Shown: positions 1 to 11,048, counted from the stretch's first letter. The stretch: 64,000 bases of DNA from Gari tellinella (GCA_922989275.2 OV277861.1:25264479-25328478), one strand, 5' to 3'. A program made the numbers and translations. The notes: generated by a model not told the origin, from the letters alone.

Positions 1-1349
1 AGGATTTCACTTTAGCTCTGTTGTTGACGTTGACATGATACATTGCAGCTCTAAGTTCAGAATGATTTTTGACCTTCACTAGCTTTGTTTTAGCTCACCT
101 GAGCACGAAGTGCTCATGGTGAGCTATTGTGACCGTGCTGTGTCCGGAGTCGGCGTCCGTCGTCCGTAAACTTTTCCTTGTGAACACTCTAGAGGCCACA
201 ATTTTGGGCCAAACTTCATCAAACTTGCTCCAAATGTTGGTCCTGACAAAATCTAGGTCAAGTTTGAAAATGGGTCATGTGGGATCAATAAATAGGTCAC
301 TCGGTCAAATCATTGAAAAACTTGTGAACACATATGATCTTGTTGTTCAGTAATGCCAATATGCGTTTTCCCTGTATGAGTTGAAAAAAACATGTTTATG
401 CCACGCTACAAAGTAGTGCATGGCATATAGTGTTACCCATATTTGTACATCTGAAGCTTTAAAAAGAGGATTTCACTTTAGCTCTGTTGTTGACGTTGAC
501 ATGATACATTGCAGCTCTAAGTTCAGAATGATTTTTGACCTTCACTAGCTTTGTTTTAGCTCACCTGAGCACGAAGTGCTCATGGTGAGCTATTGTGACC
601 GTGCTGTGTCCGGAGTCGGCGTCCGTCGTCCGTAAACTTTTCCTTGTGAACACTCTAGAGGCCACAATTTTGGGCCAAACTTCATCAAACTTGCTCCAAA
701 TGTTGTTGTTGACAAAATCTAGGTCAAGTTCGAAAGTGGGTCAAAATGTAGGTCACTAGGTCTAATCATAGCAAACCCTTGTGAACACTTTAGAGACCAC
801 AATTGTAGACCAATCTTCAACACACTTGCTTCAAATGTTGTTCTTGATAAAATCTAGGTAAAGTTTAAAAGTGGGTCATGTGGGGTCAAAAAGAAGCTCA
901 CTAGGTCAAATCATAGAAAAACCTTATGAACACTCTAGAGACCACAATTTTTGGTTCGAAAATGGGTCATAAGGGATTAAAAAGTAGGACACTAGGTCAA
1001 ATCTTAAAAATAAAATTGTGAACACTGTAGAGCCACACTTTTGGGCAAATCTTCACTAAACTTGCTCCGAATGTTGTTCTTGACAAAATCTAGGTCAAGT
1101 TTGAAAGTGGGTCATGTGAGGTCAAAAAGTAGGTCACTAGGTCAAATCATAGCCAAACCTTGTGAACATTCTAGATGCCACAGTGTTTACACTCTAGCGT
1201 CTAGAATCAGTGAAAATATGACAAACTATATATTTATATATGACTTTAAGTCCTCAGATGATTTGGGTTATGGGCGAAATCCAAATATAAAACTATTTAG
1301 TTCATTTTACTCAGGGGAGGGATAAAGGGTCATCATGACCCTCTTGTTC
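1..1349 (+). repeat. HEAD-1 dispersed repeat, first copy, with duplicated head
   Basis: The head TTTTAGCTCACCTGAGC with GAGCACGAAGTGCTC palindrome occurs at 88 and again at 554. Positions 1 to about 240 recur at 467 to about 705 (offset 466), so the 5' part is duplicated. The body is a degenerate tandem array with phrases such as GTGAACACTCTAGAG and CTAGGTCAAGTTTGAAA. The end is the family's usual tail ACCCTCTTGTT near 1349. I know this repeat from memory as common in clam-like bivalves. Short open frames at 129 and 1041 are translations of this array and not genes. Confidence 0.8.
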
Positions 1350-1388
1350 TTTTAACCATTTCACTGATATGACTTCACCCATTGTTAG

Positions 1389-2725
1389 TTTTTTAGTTCA
1401 CCTGAGCCAAAGGCTCAAGGTGAGCTATTGGGATGGCCCTGTGTCCGTCGTCCGTCGTCGTGCGTCGTTAGTCGTCCGTCGTCCGTCGTGCGTCGTCGTT
1501 AACAATTGCTTCAAATGACATCTCCTCCTATACCACTGAACAGAATTCAACCAAACTTTACAGAAATGTTTCTTGGGTCAAGCTCTTCCAAATGTGTTTA
1601 AAGAATTAAAAACAATGCAGAACTCTGGTTGCCATGGCAACCAAAGTGAAAAAATAATGAAATCTTAAAAAATCTTCTTGTCAAAAACTGGAAGGGCCAG
1701 AGCTTAGATATTTGGCACATAGCATCACCTACAGGTCCTTTATCAAGTTTGTTCAAATTATGCCCCTGGGGTCAAAATTGGCCCCGCCCCGGGGGTCACA
1801 ATTTTACAAAGAGCTATATAGTGAAAATTTCAAACGTCTTCTCCACTGAAACTAATATGGCCAGAGCTTTGATATTTGGCATGGTGACACTTCTAAATGT
1901 CCTTTACCTAGTTTGTTCAAATGGTTCTGGTCGGTTAAATATCTAGGTCATAATTCACATTCAAAATATGTATAGCAGACAGCAATTCAGCATTATAAGA
2001 GTTAGACCCTAGCCACATTTCCTACTGCCAGAGTTACATAACTGAATTCAGATCAGCTGGTCAGCTGAGGTTCACTGAGTCTGTAACAGCAGCATAGCCA
2101 TATGGTGTTGTCTGCTACATTTTTATGCCCTGCAGTTGGGGGCATATTGTTTTTGTCTGTCTGCCTTTTTTTGTCTGTTTTTCCATTTGTTTGTCTGTCA
2201 GTCCACAACTTTAATCTTAGCCATAACTTTGTTAAAGTTAGAGACTTTATAACTTGGGTCATGTCCTACAAAGGTCAATGTCATTTTTGAGATATTTTCC
2301 AGTGTCATATTTTCTTGTCTTTGAGATAACTCCAGTTCTACTGATGTTAACCCATTACCCCATACATATGCCTTTATATGCCTTTAATTTATTCCTCCTC
2401 TAAAGAAAATAATTCCACTTTATAGAGTCATAAAGATATAAGAAATAGTATCTATATCTTAGTAGATGATAACTTAAAGCAGGCTGAAAGTAAAGCAGAA
2501 TGTGCAATAAATAATCATATGGAAATACATGTAGCTTGATTAGAAGATGTGTCATGGATAAGGGCCATAACTCTGCCAACAATATTTTTTTAAGTTATTC
2601 CAATTTGTCATGTTTTTTTTTGTCTGGAAGATAATTCCATTTACAGCTATATTAAAATGTCTTGCCTATTAAGCTAAGGCACAATGACCTCAGGTGAGCG
2701 AATTAAGGGCCATGGCCCTCTTGTT
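1389..2725 (+). repeat. HEAD-1 dispersed repeat, second copy (mosaic)
   Basis: Starts with TTTTAGTTCACCTGAGCC, followed by a GTCCGTCGTC microsatellite-like stretch. Ends with CAGGTGAGCGAATTAAGG and GGCCCTCTTGTT at 2725. The middle carries the head of another dispersed repeat (TGCAGTTGGGGGCATATTG near 2130, followed by TGTCTG repeats) and half of a PAL-2 element (2345-2520, ATTTATTCCTCC then AAGCAGGCTGAAAGTAAAGC). The copy is therefore a mosaic of three families. No coding potential is visible. Confidence 0.75.
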
Positions 2726-2944
2726 TATTTCTCTAATTTAGTACTTATGATTAGGATACGAACTGTTTGCAAATAAACATAACTTTTGGTAAGGCAGAGA
2801 AGCGTTTAATATTATGGACCAAGTATTGCAGTTGCGATTCAGATATTGAGACATCTTCGTGATTTTAGTTACATGAATGACCCCATTGACCCAGTGGTTT
2901 TAAAGTCATTGTGACAATCACTCATCTCTGAATTCCAATTTCTA

Positions 2945-3062
2945 TGAGAGTAAGCCTTCCAGCTGACTTGCAAAAGATTGGAGGTTCTACCCAGTTGTTG
3001 ATTTGTACCCATAAGTGTATTAAGGACATCTTAGGTCTTCCTTTACCTGCATTTAGCTGAAT
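2945..3062 (+). mobile_element. 3' fragment of tRNA-headed SINE
   Basis: Carries the SINE core (AAGCCTTCCAGCTGACTTGC, CTACCCAGTTGTTGATTTGT) and a divergent tail (CGATATGACTGAAATA). The full-length copy at 28480-28760 shows what is missing: the tRNA-like head and the poly(A)-like end. The following 3063-3310 contains nothing I recognise. Confidence 0.7.
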
Positions 3063-3310
3063 GTTTCGATATGACTGAAATAGAAGCGACTTTGAATTCT
3101 AGGTTTTCGAGTTTTTATCACTTTTGGACTGCTGGTAAATTCCGCAACTTTACAGACAAACGCCACATCAGTACTATCAGTACTTTGATTACCTTTTGCT
3201 GCAAGATCCGTCTGAGGACCCACAATTTGGTCCTCGGACATCTGCCAAGTCCTCTAACGATTGGTGTGTTTTCAAACATTAGTCCCCGAAGAAGTCTTAA
3301 ACCCCTCGCA

Positions 3311-4852
3311 CACGCACACGCACAATCCCATTCCTTCATCTACACACTAAATAGAAAACAAAACACGCAAGACAAACATAAAGCAAAGTGAATATAGGAG
3401 CCCGCCTGGGTACGGTCAGCAGCAATCAATAATTAATTTTAAATTAACTATTAACCACCACTGGGGGTTAAACCTGGGTTTAGGGGCGCCCGACCTCACT
3501 CTTATCTCCTACATTCACCAATAAAGACGAACAGTGTACATAAAATATAAACCCTGTTCCAGTACCCACAATCAAAAAGACCGCCAGCATAGTAAGTAAA
3601 TACATGTAAAACATCTATGACAAGATCATTAGTAACACGGGAAAGAATTAAACATCCAAGCCCGTGTTAAAAATAACCCACTATGGCAACGGTCAAATTG
3701 TACTCAAGCGACTAGTCAACTGTAAGGCGTGGAAGGGTTCAGGGTACGACAGAGAGGGAGTGAAAAAACAAAGCACGAAAATCCGACATAACTTTCCCGG
3801 TTAAGGACGCCTTTAGAGATACATCATCATGAAGTGCTAAGCCCTGTCTGTCGTCGCACACCCAAAGAGGAAAGCATAGTTATCAATTGTAGATTGATCG
3901 ATAACCAAACGTGAAGTGCGCAGCAAAATAGTTGGATCATAATCTTTTTTGAGGAAAAATCTAATACGTTTCACAAATAGGTTTTGAAAATGCATATGTC
4001 CAAGAATCTTACGAAGTCTGTAAATCACATCACCATAAAACTCCGGATGTGAATACCTTGCCGCAGAAAAGACTTTAAGTTACATTTATACTTGTTAATG
4101 AGAGGAGGATTTCTATAAAAGAATTTAGAAAATGTTTTACGAAGTTTATGAAATCTGTAACCCTGCTTAAGAAGCTTTTCAGTAATAGTTTTATTACGAA
4201 TGTGGAAGTCCTCAACAGAGGTACAGGCCCTAGCAAAGCGAATAAATTGTGAAATATAAACCCCGTAAGATATGGAACGGGGAACATCGCCATCTAGATG
4301 AGAATAATTTACAATACTAAAATCAAAATCGTCTCGTTTATCATAAATCTTAGTAGAAACAATACCGTTATTTATTAAAAGATCCAAATCTAAAAATGGT
4401 GCCGACAAATTTGACTCGTTTTTTTTATTAAGGCGTAGCTCTTTTGGGTAAATAAAAGGAAACAACGTACCAAAAAATGGGTTGTCTATCTTAAAAATAT
4501 CATCTAAATAGCGCGATGTATTGTTAAAGGCTTCGATCATATCTGCCGGTGTATCAGGTTTTAGACTTAGCATAAAGTTCCTCTCATAACAGTACAAAAA
4601 TAGGTCTGCGACAAGGGGCGCACAGTTTGTACCCATAGGGATACCAATCACTTGGCGGTATATGGTACTCCCACAACTTACATAAATATTATCCAGAAGA
4701 AATGATAGTGATTTACAGACATCGGTGCAAGTCCACATAGTGTAATGCTTAACCGTGCCATTTGTAAAAAATGCACGATCAGTATTACACGCCAGAAATA
4801 GTTTCCTTTCTCTGGCAAAAATCTTAAAAACCATTTATAATAATAATAATAC
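3311..4852 (-). mobile_element. Penelope-like retroelement, copy 1
   Basis: On the minus strand this holds a reverse transcriptase reading frame (4834 to 3837) followed by about 520 bp of 3' sequence ending in a CACACGCACAATCCC stretch near 3311. The stretch 3311 to about 4395 recurs, with small indels, at 45375-46500; the shared 3' boundary at the same bases in both copies marks the element end. The 5' side stops at a TTATTATTATTA run (4835-4850), which suggests 5' truncation. No GIY-YIG domain is seen. Confidence 0.7.
3837..4834 (-). pseudogene. Reverse transcriptase of Penelope-like element (frameshifted)
   Basis: The frame 4834-4025 carries RT motif B (GIPMGTNCAPLVADLF), the catalytic box YLDD, and then a FLDLDLLINNGIVSTKIYDK stretch followed by a conserved GVYISQFIRFARAC segment and a GYRFHKLRK segment. 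This order (RT fingers/palm, then FLD..T..Y.K and Q..R..R.C) is the pattern of Penelope-like RTs. One base is missing near 4053 relative to the second copy (GTGAATACC here, GTGAAATACC at about 46145). This moves the frame, so the last 63 residues continue in another frame (4028-3837). The N-terminus is absent. It is a dead 5'-truncated copy. Clade is unassigned, and a related RT lineage is possible. Confidence 0.75.
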
Positions 4853-5179
4853 CGTTTTAATTCCTAAAGGACATTTATCTTAAGCTTGATCCCTTTCATC
4901 GTCAAAGCATCGTCTGTCTAAAAATTATTTTCCGAGAATTATAATTTTAAGGTTAGAGTTACAGCTGCATGACTTATTAAGTTATTATTATTTCGGGTGT
5001 CAATCAGTATATACGGGTATACTGAACAAACGGCAGGCTACTAAGCGACTGATCTATCTCCAAATCTTTTGCATGCTTATGGTGGTAAAGAGTTAACCCT
5101 TTACCCAATAACTCGTTTATAACATTTAATACAGGCGATCACTTAAAGCAGCTTGAAAATAAAGTAGAATGTGCCTTAA

Positions 5180-5717
5180 AGCGACTCGCAACCAGATGGT
5201 GCATTAAAAATAGTAATTTGTAAATATGTGTCAAACGCTTATATAAATGGTAAAGAATTAGTTTAGGATAAGAAATTCTGTTCAAAAAAATGTATTTCAA
5301 TAAAAAAAAATATTGGTCTCTGGTGGGATTCGAACCCGGGGCCCGGCATTGGCGGACAGAAGGCAAAATAGGGGAAACCGCTTAGACCAATGGACCACGG
5401 AAACTATCCGTTTATCTCGGATCGATTTAACGTATTTCAATGTGTAGCCATCGAAAGTGCATACAACTTCGTAATTCGGCTCGTGTTTATGTCTGAGCCC
5501 GTGTAGAGAAGCAACAACAACAACTATACCGTCTACTAGTCGGTATAGAAAAACGATGGAAAATATCTAAAAATCTAAGATTCGGTGACGATTCTTGAGA
5601 CTTTTTTTGGACTGATCATATTTTTTTAATGTCAGAAGCCAAATAATGCCACAAATTTGCTTTTATTTGAGTATTTTATTTTATTTTGACAAGTACACCA
5701 TCCGGTTGCGAGTCCCT
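5180..5717. mobile_element. TTAA-flanked TIR element inside a palindrome
   Basis: Inverted ends: left AGCGACTCGCAACCAGATGG, right end reading on the minus strand AGGGACTCGCAACCGGATGG. Both sides are flanked by TTAA (5176-5179 and 5718-5721), the centre of the PAL-2 palindrome GCCTTAAGGC. A TTAA target duplication is typical of piggyBac-like and Kolobok-type elements, but no transposase is present, so the superfamily is only suggested. It contains a tRNA-like block (5318-5412). Confidence 0.6.
5318..5412 (-). other. tRNA-like block (tRNA-derived repeat or tRNA pseudogene)
   Basis: On the minus strand there is an A-box-like TGGTCTAAGCGG and a perfect B box GGTTCGAATCC about 45-55 bases later, followed by a run of T, which together look like a pol III unit. 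A short acceptor match (GTTTC with GAGAC) exists, but the T stem pairs only at three positions and no clear anticodon arm forms. I therefore do not call a functional tRNA gene. Confidence 0.45.
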
Positions 5718-5886
5718 TTAAGGCACATTCTACTTTACTTTCAGCCTGCTTTAAATTTCCATCTGCTAGGATATATAAAATATTTGTTATGGCAATTGTT
5801 CATGAGGGTATAAACTGGAACTATTTTCTTCAGCGGAGGAATAAATTAAATACGCTAAAAGTCGCTTCTATGGGGGAAAGGGTTAA

Positions 5887-6458
5887 ATACGTTTCGGCAA
5901 AAAAGCCCAAAACCAATCCTCTATTTATTATCTAGATCCAAACTGATCTCATGTCTTAGTTTTCGAACATGACACTTAAAGGGTTACCGTAATTGGTGGT
6001 CATTGTAAATATTTTGGGACAAGATCTAACGATCATCTCGACGTCTAATAAGATTCGAAAACTGTTCAAAAGTAAAATGAACAGTAATCAACATTTGTAA
6101 GGTATATAAATCTCTACATTGTAATGCTCCTAAAGTTGCCGTCTAATCAGGGTCTGCACCATTTGTCTATTCAGTTGCATATCTAGGTCACACGAGCTAA
6201 ATATAGATGTTTCAATAAAACCTTGAGAAATCTTCTTGAAATCTTAATTTTCTTTTGTTGTCAAATTGGCCACCTCTGTGGGTCACTAACTTTACTAAAA
6301 TGTTTTCAAAAGTGATCTCTATTGTTCAAAACATTGCTCTGGGCATATACTCAGCGGTTGGCACACTCGTATTTTCATAATTTCTCAGCGCTCCAAGATA
6401 GCTCATTTACATAAGTCGTTCCAGGTGAGCGATATTGGGCCGAATACGGATCTTGTTG
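5887..6458 (+). repeat. Unassigned DNA plus 3' end of a HEAD-1 repeat
   Basis: 5887-6130 holds nothing I recognise. About 6130-6458 resembles the HEAD-1 body (CTTGAGAAATCTTCTTG) and ends with its tail (CCAGGTGAGCGATATTGGGC, then TCTTGTTG). No gene. Confidence 0.5.
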
Positions 6459-6469
6459 TCATTTGCAGC

Positions 6470-6823
6470 AGATCAACGGATCAACGAATCCCTCCTTACA
6501 ACGACCCTTGCCGCAGTTCCCTAAAAAGGACAATAATGTCTAACTATTTTAATGTTGCAATATCGTCTGCTTAAACTTGTCGTCTGCTGGTGTTTCTCAA
6601 CGTTACGTGTATCTATAAGTATAGAAGAGATATAATAATGAGTGACAAACAGGTTAAATCCAGATCAGACACCGCGTTACGTGACGTCTGATCTGGATTC
6701 AAGCTGTTTGCAAATGTAAGCCAAGTCTTAATTCCCTGCTCTATAACGACTCCCTCCGAACAACACACACAATCTGTGTCTCCGATTGGGTGTCGTTGTA
6801 TAGAGTTGGATCTCTATATTGTA
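6470..6823. mobile_element. TIR-B element, copy 1, with PAL-1 core
   Basis: Shares the phrase CTCCTTACAACGACCC, a GTCTGC-rich middle, a PAL-1 palindrome (6645-6711) and CGACTCCCTCCGAACAAC with the copy at 39023-39385. Its right end (TGTCGTTGTATAGAG) is the degenerate complement of the other copy's left terminus; its own left terminus is lost. Non-autonomous, no ORF. Confidence 0.65.
6645..6711. repeat. PAL-1 palindrome
   Basis: Arms CAAACAG...CCAGATCAGAC and GTCTGATCTGG...CTGTTTG around a CGCGTTACGTG centre, with several arm mismatches. It belongs to the family whose cleanest copies are at 16609 and 59496. Confidence 0.8.
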
Positions 6824-6858
6824 AAAGTCAACCCTAAAAAGTCAAAAATGGACTAGAC

Positions 6859-7110
6859 TTAACCCTTTACCTCATAGAAGCTCCTTTTAGCGCATTCAGT
6901 TTATTCCTCCGTCGAAGGAAATAGTTCCAATTTATACAGTCATGAATATGTATCATCAGGAATATTTTCTTTATTCGAACAGGAGGTAGCTAAAGCAAGC
7001 TGAAAGTATAGCAGAATGCGCCTTAAGGCGCATTCTGCTTTACTTTTAGCCTGCTTTAAGTAGTCATCTATTTTCAAAACTAGAAACAGGCTATGGGGTA
7101 AAGGGTTAAT
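6859..7110. mobile_element. PAL-2 element, uninterrupted copy
   Basis: Inverted ends TTAACCCTTTACCTCATAG and CTATGGGGTAAAGGGTTAA. ATTCCTCCGTCGAAGGAAAT follows the left end, and a near-perfect palindrome occupies 6976-7061 with centre GCGCCTTAAGGCGC. Non-coding hairpin element. Related copies: 2345-2520 (half), 5093-5886 (split), 23090-23240, 39500-39655. Confidence 0.75.
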
Positions 7111-7214
7111 TGAAAACTACAATTGTCCATTTGAACTTTCAGTGAGGTATAAGGTAAAACTAAAGATAAGATAAACTTAATCAAGGACTTAATTGCGAGT
7201 GCATGTTATACATA

Positions 7215-7465
7215 TACAGTGGAGAGAACGTTATTATTTCCCAATAAACGCGTTTACGCTAAAACTATTATTTGCAGTGCAAACTGTTTGGAGCCAGATC
7301 AGACGCCGGGTAACCCGACGTCTGATCAGGCTCCAAACTGTTTGCCACCAAGATAAACATGAATTATCAGAATTGTCCAAAAGTTGCACTTTTCTACGTT
7401 TTAGTGCCTTGCGTTTGCGTACGTTTACGTTTAAACGGGAAAAAAATAACGTTTTCTCCACTGTA
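7215..7465 (-). mobile_element. TIR-A MITE with PAL-1 core
   Basis: TA, then CAGTGGAGAGAACG at the left and CGTTTTCTCCACTG then TA at the right. Length 251 bp including the TA pairs. Subterminal sequence is rich in AAACGC; a PAL-1 palindrome sits in the middle (about 7283-7348). CAGT ends and TA flanks fit the Tc1/mariner/pogo group. Orientation is called minus because the TTTAAACGCAAACG side is at the right. Open frames here are chance translations of the palindrome. Confidence 0.8.
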
Positions 7466-7738
7466 CATAATGCCGACATCAGCTTGATGGTTGGAAGATA
7501 GCGGGTTTGATCGATTTAGGGGTCAACATATTTCATACTCATTCTTCAGATAGGGAAAACATTTCAGATTGGAAAACGGACCTGGGGTCGACACTCTCAG
7601 ATTAGACCAAAACCCGTGTTTTTCAAAATCTGAAAGTCATTATATTTGTATGTGAAAATTTGAATAATAAGCTACAAAATCTATACGGTTGGAGACTATC
7701 CCATCGAATTTAGCGGAACAGATACGTTACATACACAG

Positions 7739-7822
7739 GTACTTGACACATACATTTAGATCTATTATCAAAAAAAAAAAATTTTTTTGGACAATAGATC
7801 TAGATGTATGTGTCAAGTACTT
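7739..7822. repeat. Hairpin with A/T-run loop
   Basis: GTACTTGACACATACAT near 7740 is inverted at ATGTATGTGTCAAGTAC near 7805-7822, around AGATCTATTATC and an A12/T7 run. No gene. Confidence 0.75.
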
Positions 7823-9270
7823 GTGGTTACATATAACATTTTAAAGCCACCCAGTATTACAACCGTGGCGGCCATTTTTAAAAAATGGCCGCCAGTGAGG
7901 TCAGAGGTCAAATCAAGCTTGGCACTATAGCTATTTTTTCTTTCTTATGCCATGATATGCATGTGTGCCAAGTTTCATGCTTTTACCATAAAGTGCACGA
8001 TTTTGTCACTTTTTGGCATGAGGCCGCTGTGCTATCAGACTGTTTTTCAAATTTAGACGTTACAATAATAATGACGTCATGTTACAATAATGACGTAGTT
8101 TTGAAGACGAAACTAGATTCTAAATGTCAAATGATCATTTTAAGTCAATTAGATCAAATTTAAGATTAGATATGAATTTAAAATTTGAATATGGTACCAG
8201 AGAAGTCTTATCACATAACATTGATGTTGTTTTTCTTTTTTTAGTTTGAAAGGTGTTTTTTATTTACGGATGAATAACACCGAATAACACCTATGACGAA
8301 TCGTTTACCTAAGAGCCGAGGCCAAAATTTGGAAGTAAGACCGTCCGGATTTTCGTGTCATTTGGTGTTTATGTGATAAATAGAACATTAAATTCGTGTG
8401 TTTTCAGTAGTGAATTTATTGAACTCGTTGGATAAAATGATATGTTGCGAACCTTAGCGATTTTTATCCAACTCGTTCAATAAATTCACTACTGAAAATA
8501 CACTCATTCAATATCCTCTATATATAGAACTATATAATCTAACTCTCCACAGGTCTGTAGACTATAGTAACAGTGACGTAGCTTCCTATAGGCCGTGTAG
8601 GCCGCGGCCTACACATACTTATAAAAAAAGTCAAACAATAAAACAAAGTCTAAAAATATAAAAAATGCCATAAAAACTGATCATGTTGGGTTAGGCTATA
8701 TAAATTGATAGAATGGGTTTTCGAAAATCACGGAAAATTTTCAGACCATAACAGATAAGAAAATTCCACTCGATACACATGCATGTTCTAATGCTACTGT
8801 AATATAGATTTATGTCCGAACTTGCGTAACGAGGCATTTATACCGCATCGAATGGTGAACGCCCGCAATTTAACGTATATTTCGAACGAAAATACAACAA
8901 GTATCCAACAGAGCTATGCAACTCTCATGCCGACGTTTGCGGCACTCCATTTCCGGTCTTCGCGCATGCGTGGACACCCGTGCTTGCAGTTCTCATAGAG
9001 CTTGCAGGTCTCATAGGACACCGGTCTAAATACGACGTACATTGACACCATCTGTCGAAACTGACACATCCATGTACATATCTTTAATTTAGTTTTAGTT
9101 ATTTTTGCATGTGCTGATTTCTAAAGTTGTTTATATACCTTAAAGCTGTTATATGGATGTTTATAGTGATTGAACTGTACATGTGTCTGTCCGTGATTCC
9201 ACCCGTCCATGTGCAGCATATTTACTATACCACATCAGCTAGGTTCGGCAAATTTGGTTCGTGTGTACAT
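7823..9270. other. Intergenic DNA with small hairpins
   Basis: A hairpin GGCGGCCATTTTT/AAAAATGGCCGCC lies at 7867-7894 and a 106-bp palindrome at 8398-8503. The segment after 7895 (TGTGCCAAGTTTCATGC) looks like an old repeat; its 92-codon frame (7885-8163) shows no recognisable domain. Nothing else is identifiable to 9270. Confidence 0.5.
8398..8503. repeat. Near-perfect palindrome
   Basis: Arms GTGTTTTCAGTAGTGAATTT... and ...AAATTCACTACTGAAAATACAC, about 40 bp each, around AATGATATGTTGCGAACC. The flank TATGTGATAAATAG is shared, inverted, with the palindrome at 38584-38731, so the two probably belong to one family. Confidence 0.8.
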
Positions 9271-10150
9271 CAAGGGATTGCAGTGTGTCCGGTAACATTT
9301 TAGTTTACTTTAATATTCACCTTGCCATTTGACCTCATAGTAAAAAGCTTGTACAGTTAATATTTTCTACACAGTACTAGCTACATTTAGGTATACCCTA
9401 ATTGTTTTGTGATTATATCATGGGCGTTACGTCCCATGGATATTTTTAGCTCATTGTAACCTTTACCTTGACCGTTGACCTTAAACCTTGTCTGTAGTAT
9501 ACATTATATCAGCGCTAGAGATATCTGATTCGGTAGATGAGTACATCCTAAGATAGCGGCATAGGACATGCCCCTTTTTAGCAACATTGACCTAAATCTT
9601 GACATTGACCATTGATCTCTCTTAAACAAAAGAAATCCTGTTTGGAGCAAATTTCCTATACATGTACCACACCAATCTAGTGTGGGATTATATGTTATAT
9701 TCAGGTCACTGTACTGTTTGACCTTGACCATTCACGTCATTTGTCTCATACCATTACCGGTTTACTGTTTCAAAGATCTTGACCATTTACCTCAAGTACA
9801 GAATAAACTATATCAGGTATGGAGATACCAACTTCAGTCTGTTAGTATATCTCAGGATGGCAGAGTGTGACATGCCATTCTAAAGTACCCTGCAACTTTG
9901 ATCTTAATCTTGACGGTTGACTTGAACTATGGAATTAGCTTGTCCAAAGCCGTTTTAAATACCACATGAGTTAGTGAAATATGTGTGAATGGCGGACGGT
10001 TGTGTACCACTTGTACGTAACAATTATCTTTATCTTTATCTTGACCAGTGACCTAAGTCAAAGAACAACCTGTCAGGGTCATATTTCCTATCCCACTTCA
10101 GGATACCAAAGTGAACAGTGGCTATACGAAGTGATCAATAATGACAATTC
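9271..10150. repeat. Degenerate tandem repeat with TTGACC phrases
   Basis: Phrases such as ACCTTGACCGTTGACC, ACCTTGACCATT and TCTTGACGGTTGACTTGAA recur every 130-170 bases together with CATATTTCCTA or ATTTCCTATACAT. Similar degenerate arrays are at 33000-33860 and 62760-63640. No coding signal. Confidence 0.5.
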
Positions 10151-10424
10151 GTTTTAAAAAGACAAAACCAGTGTAATTTACTGGTGCAGCACAGTTCGGT
10201 ACACGGTTAAGGTTACGTTATCTAGGGAAAGACTAGCAAATGGATGTTGAGTTTAAAGACATTAAAATATAAGATTTAAATTTAAACAACGGCAAATTTA
10301 GTAAGATCAATCTGCTGTCAATAAATTTGTTTAATAACAATCGTTTCGAGGATAGAAATGTTTTAATGTTTTATGTATGTTCGGAGCTTTAGGGCAATTT
10401 TTGTACTGACTCACTGTTAACTCA

Positions 10425-10600
10425 CTGTTGATCCTGATCAGACGTCATGTCACGCGGCCTCTGTCATGTGGCGTTTGATCAAGATCCATACTGTTTGACA
10501 CCTATATAAATATTCATTAAGTCACCCTACCTAATTTAAGAAATAAAAGCAGACGTCAATGTTTTAGAATTAATGGCGTCATGGCAGTAAAGAGGTTAAC
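10425..10600. mobile_element. Degenerate PAL-1 element
   Basis: A mutated PAL-1 (CCTGATCAGACGTC ... GGCGTTTGATCAAGATCC, 10431-10500) followed by an end GGCAGTAAAGAGGTTAAC that matches, inverted, the left end TTAAGCCCTTTACTGCCATG of the copy at 12377-12594. The left end of this copy is lost. Confidence 0.5.
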
Positions 10601-10959
10601 ATAATTTAACTTTGCAGCTGCTTTTAAACAGTATCTCGAGAAAACAATAGACTATACTTACATTTAGAGAAGAAACCGGTATATATAAAGCTTTCGCTAC
10701 CGATCATTTCTAGACTTAACCATAATTTAACTTTGCAGCTGCTTTTATACAGTATCTCGAGAATACCATAGACTATACTTACATTTAGAGAAGAAACCGG
10801 TATATATAAAGCTTTCGCTACCGATCATTTCTAGACTTAACCATAATTTAACTTTGCAGCTGCTTTTATACAGTATCTCGAGAATACCATAGACTATACT
10901 TTAATTTAGAGAAGAAACCGGTATATATAAAACTTTAGCTACTGATCATTTCTAGACTT
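10597..10959. repeat. 121-bp tandem repeat, three units
   Basis: Units begin at about 10597, 10717 and 10838 with CATAATTTAACTTTGCAGC and end with CATTTCTAGACTTAACC. The units are nearly identical, so the expansion is recent. Each holds CTCGAGAA and ACCGGTATATATAAAG; the latter is TATA-box-like, but no transcript start can be argued from sequence alone. Confidence 0.9.
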
Positions 10960-11048
10960 AACCAAACGTCCGTACTTCGGCGGTTAGATATAATAAATTG
11001 GAGACAACATTCGTAACTGACTTATGCTACAGAGGTAATGCTGCGATT

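Larger units (their letters stand above)
5093..5886. repeat. PAL-2 element interrupted at its centre
   Basis: Ends are TTAACCCTTTACCC at 5093 and its complement (GGGGGAAAGGGTTAA) at 5886. The halves of the PAL-2 palindrome (TTAAAGCAGcTTGAAAATAAAG at 5138-5170; CTACTTTACTTTCAGCCTGC around 5730-5755) lie about 540 bp apart because another element sits between them (5180-5717). An uninterrupted relative is at 6859-7110. Confidence 0.7.

Noticed and set aside
3071..3391. 106-codon frame
   Set aside because: Starts in a SINE remnant and runs into the 3' end of a Penelope element; no domain.
5318..5412. tRNA gene on the minus strand
   Set aside because: A- and B-box-like sequences are present, but the T stem and anticodon arm do not fold; kept only as tRNA-like block.
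7193..7501. Open frame of 102 codons (and similar frames at 40150-40500, 50881-51243, 52317-52736)
   Set aside because: All translate the same TIR-A MITE and PAL-1 palindrome, giving the shared peptide QTVWSQIRRRVT on both strands; non-coding repeats.
7885..8163. 92-codon frame starting MAASEVRG
   Set aside because: The start lies in a GGCGGCCAT hairpin and the rest resembles an old dispersed repeat (TGTGCCAAGTTTCATGC).
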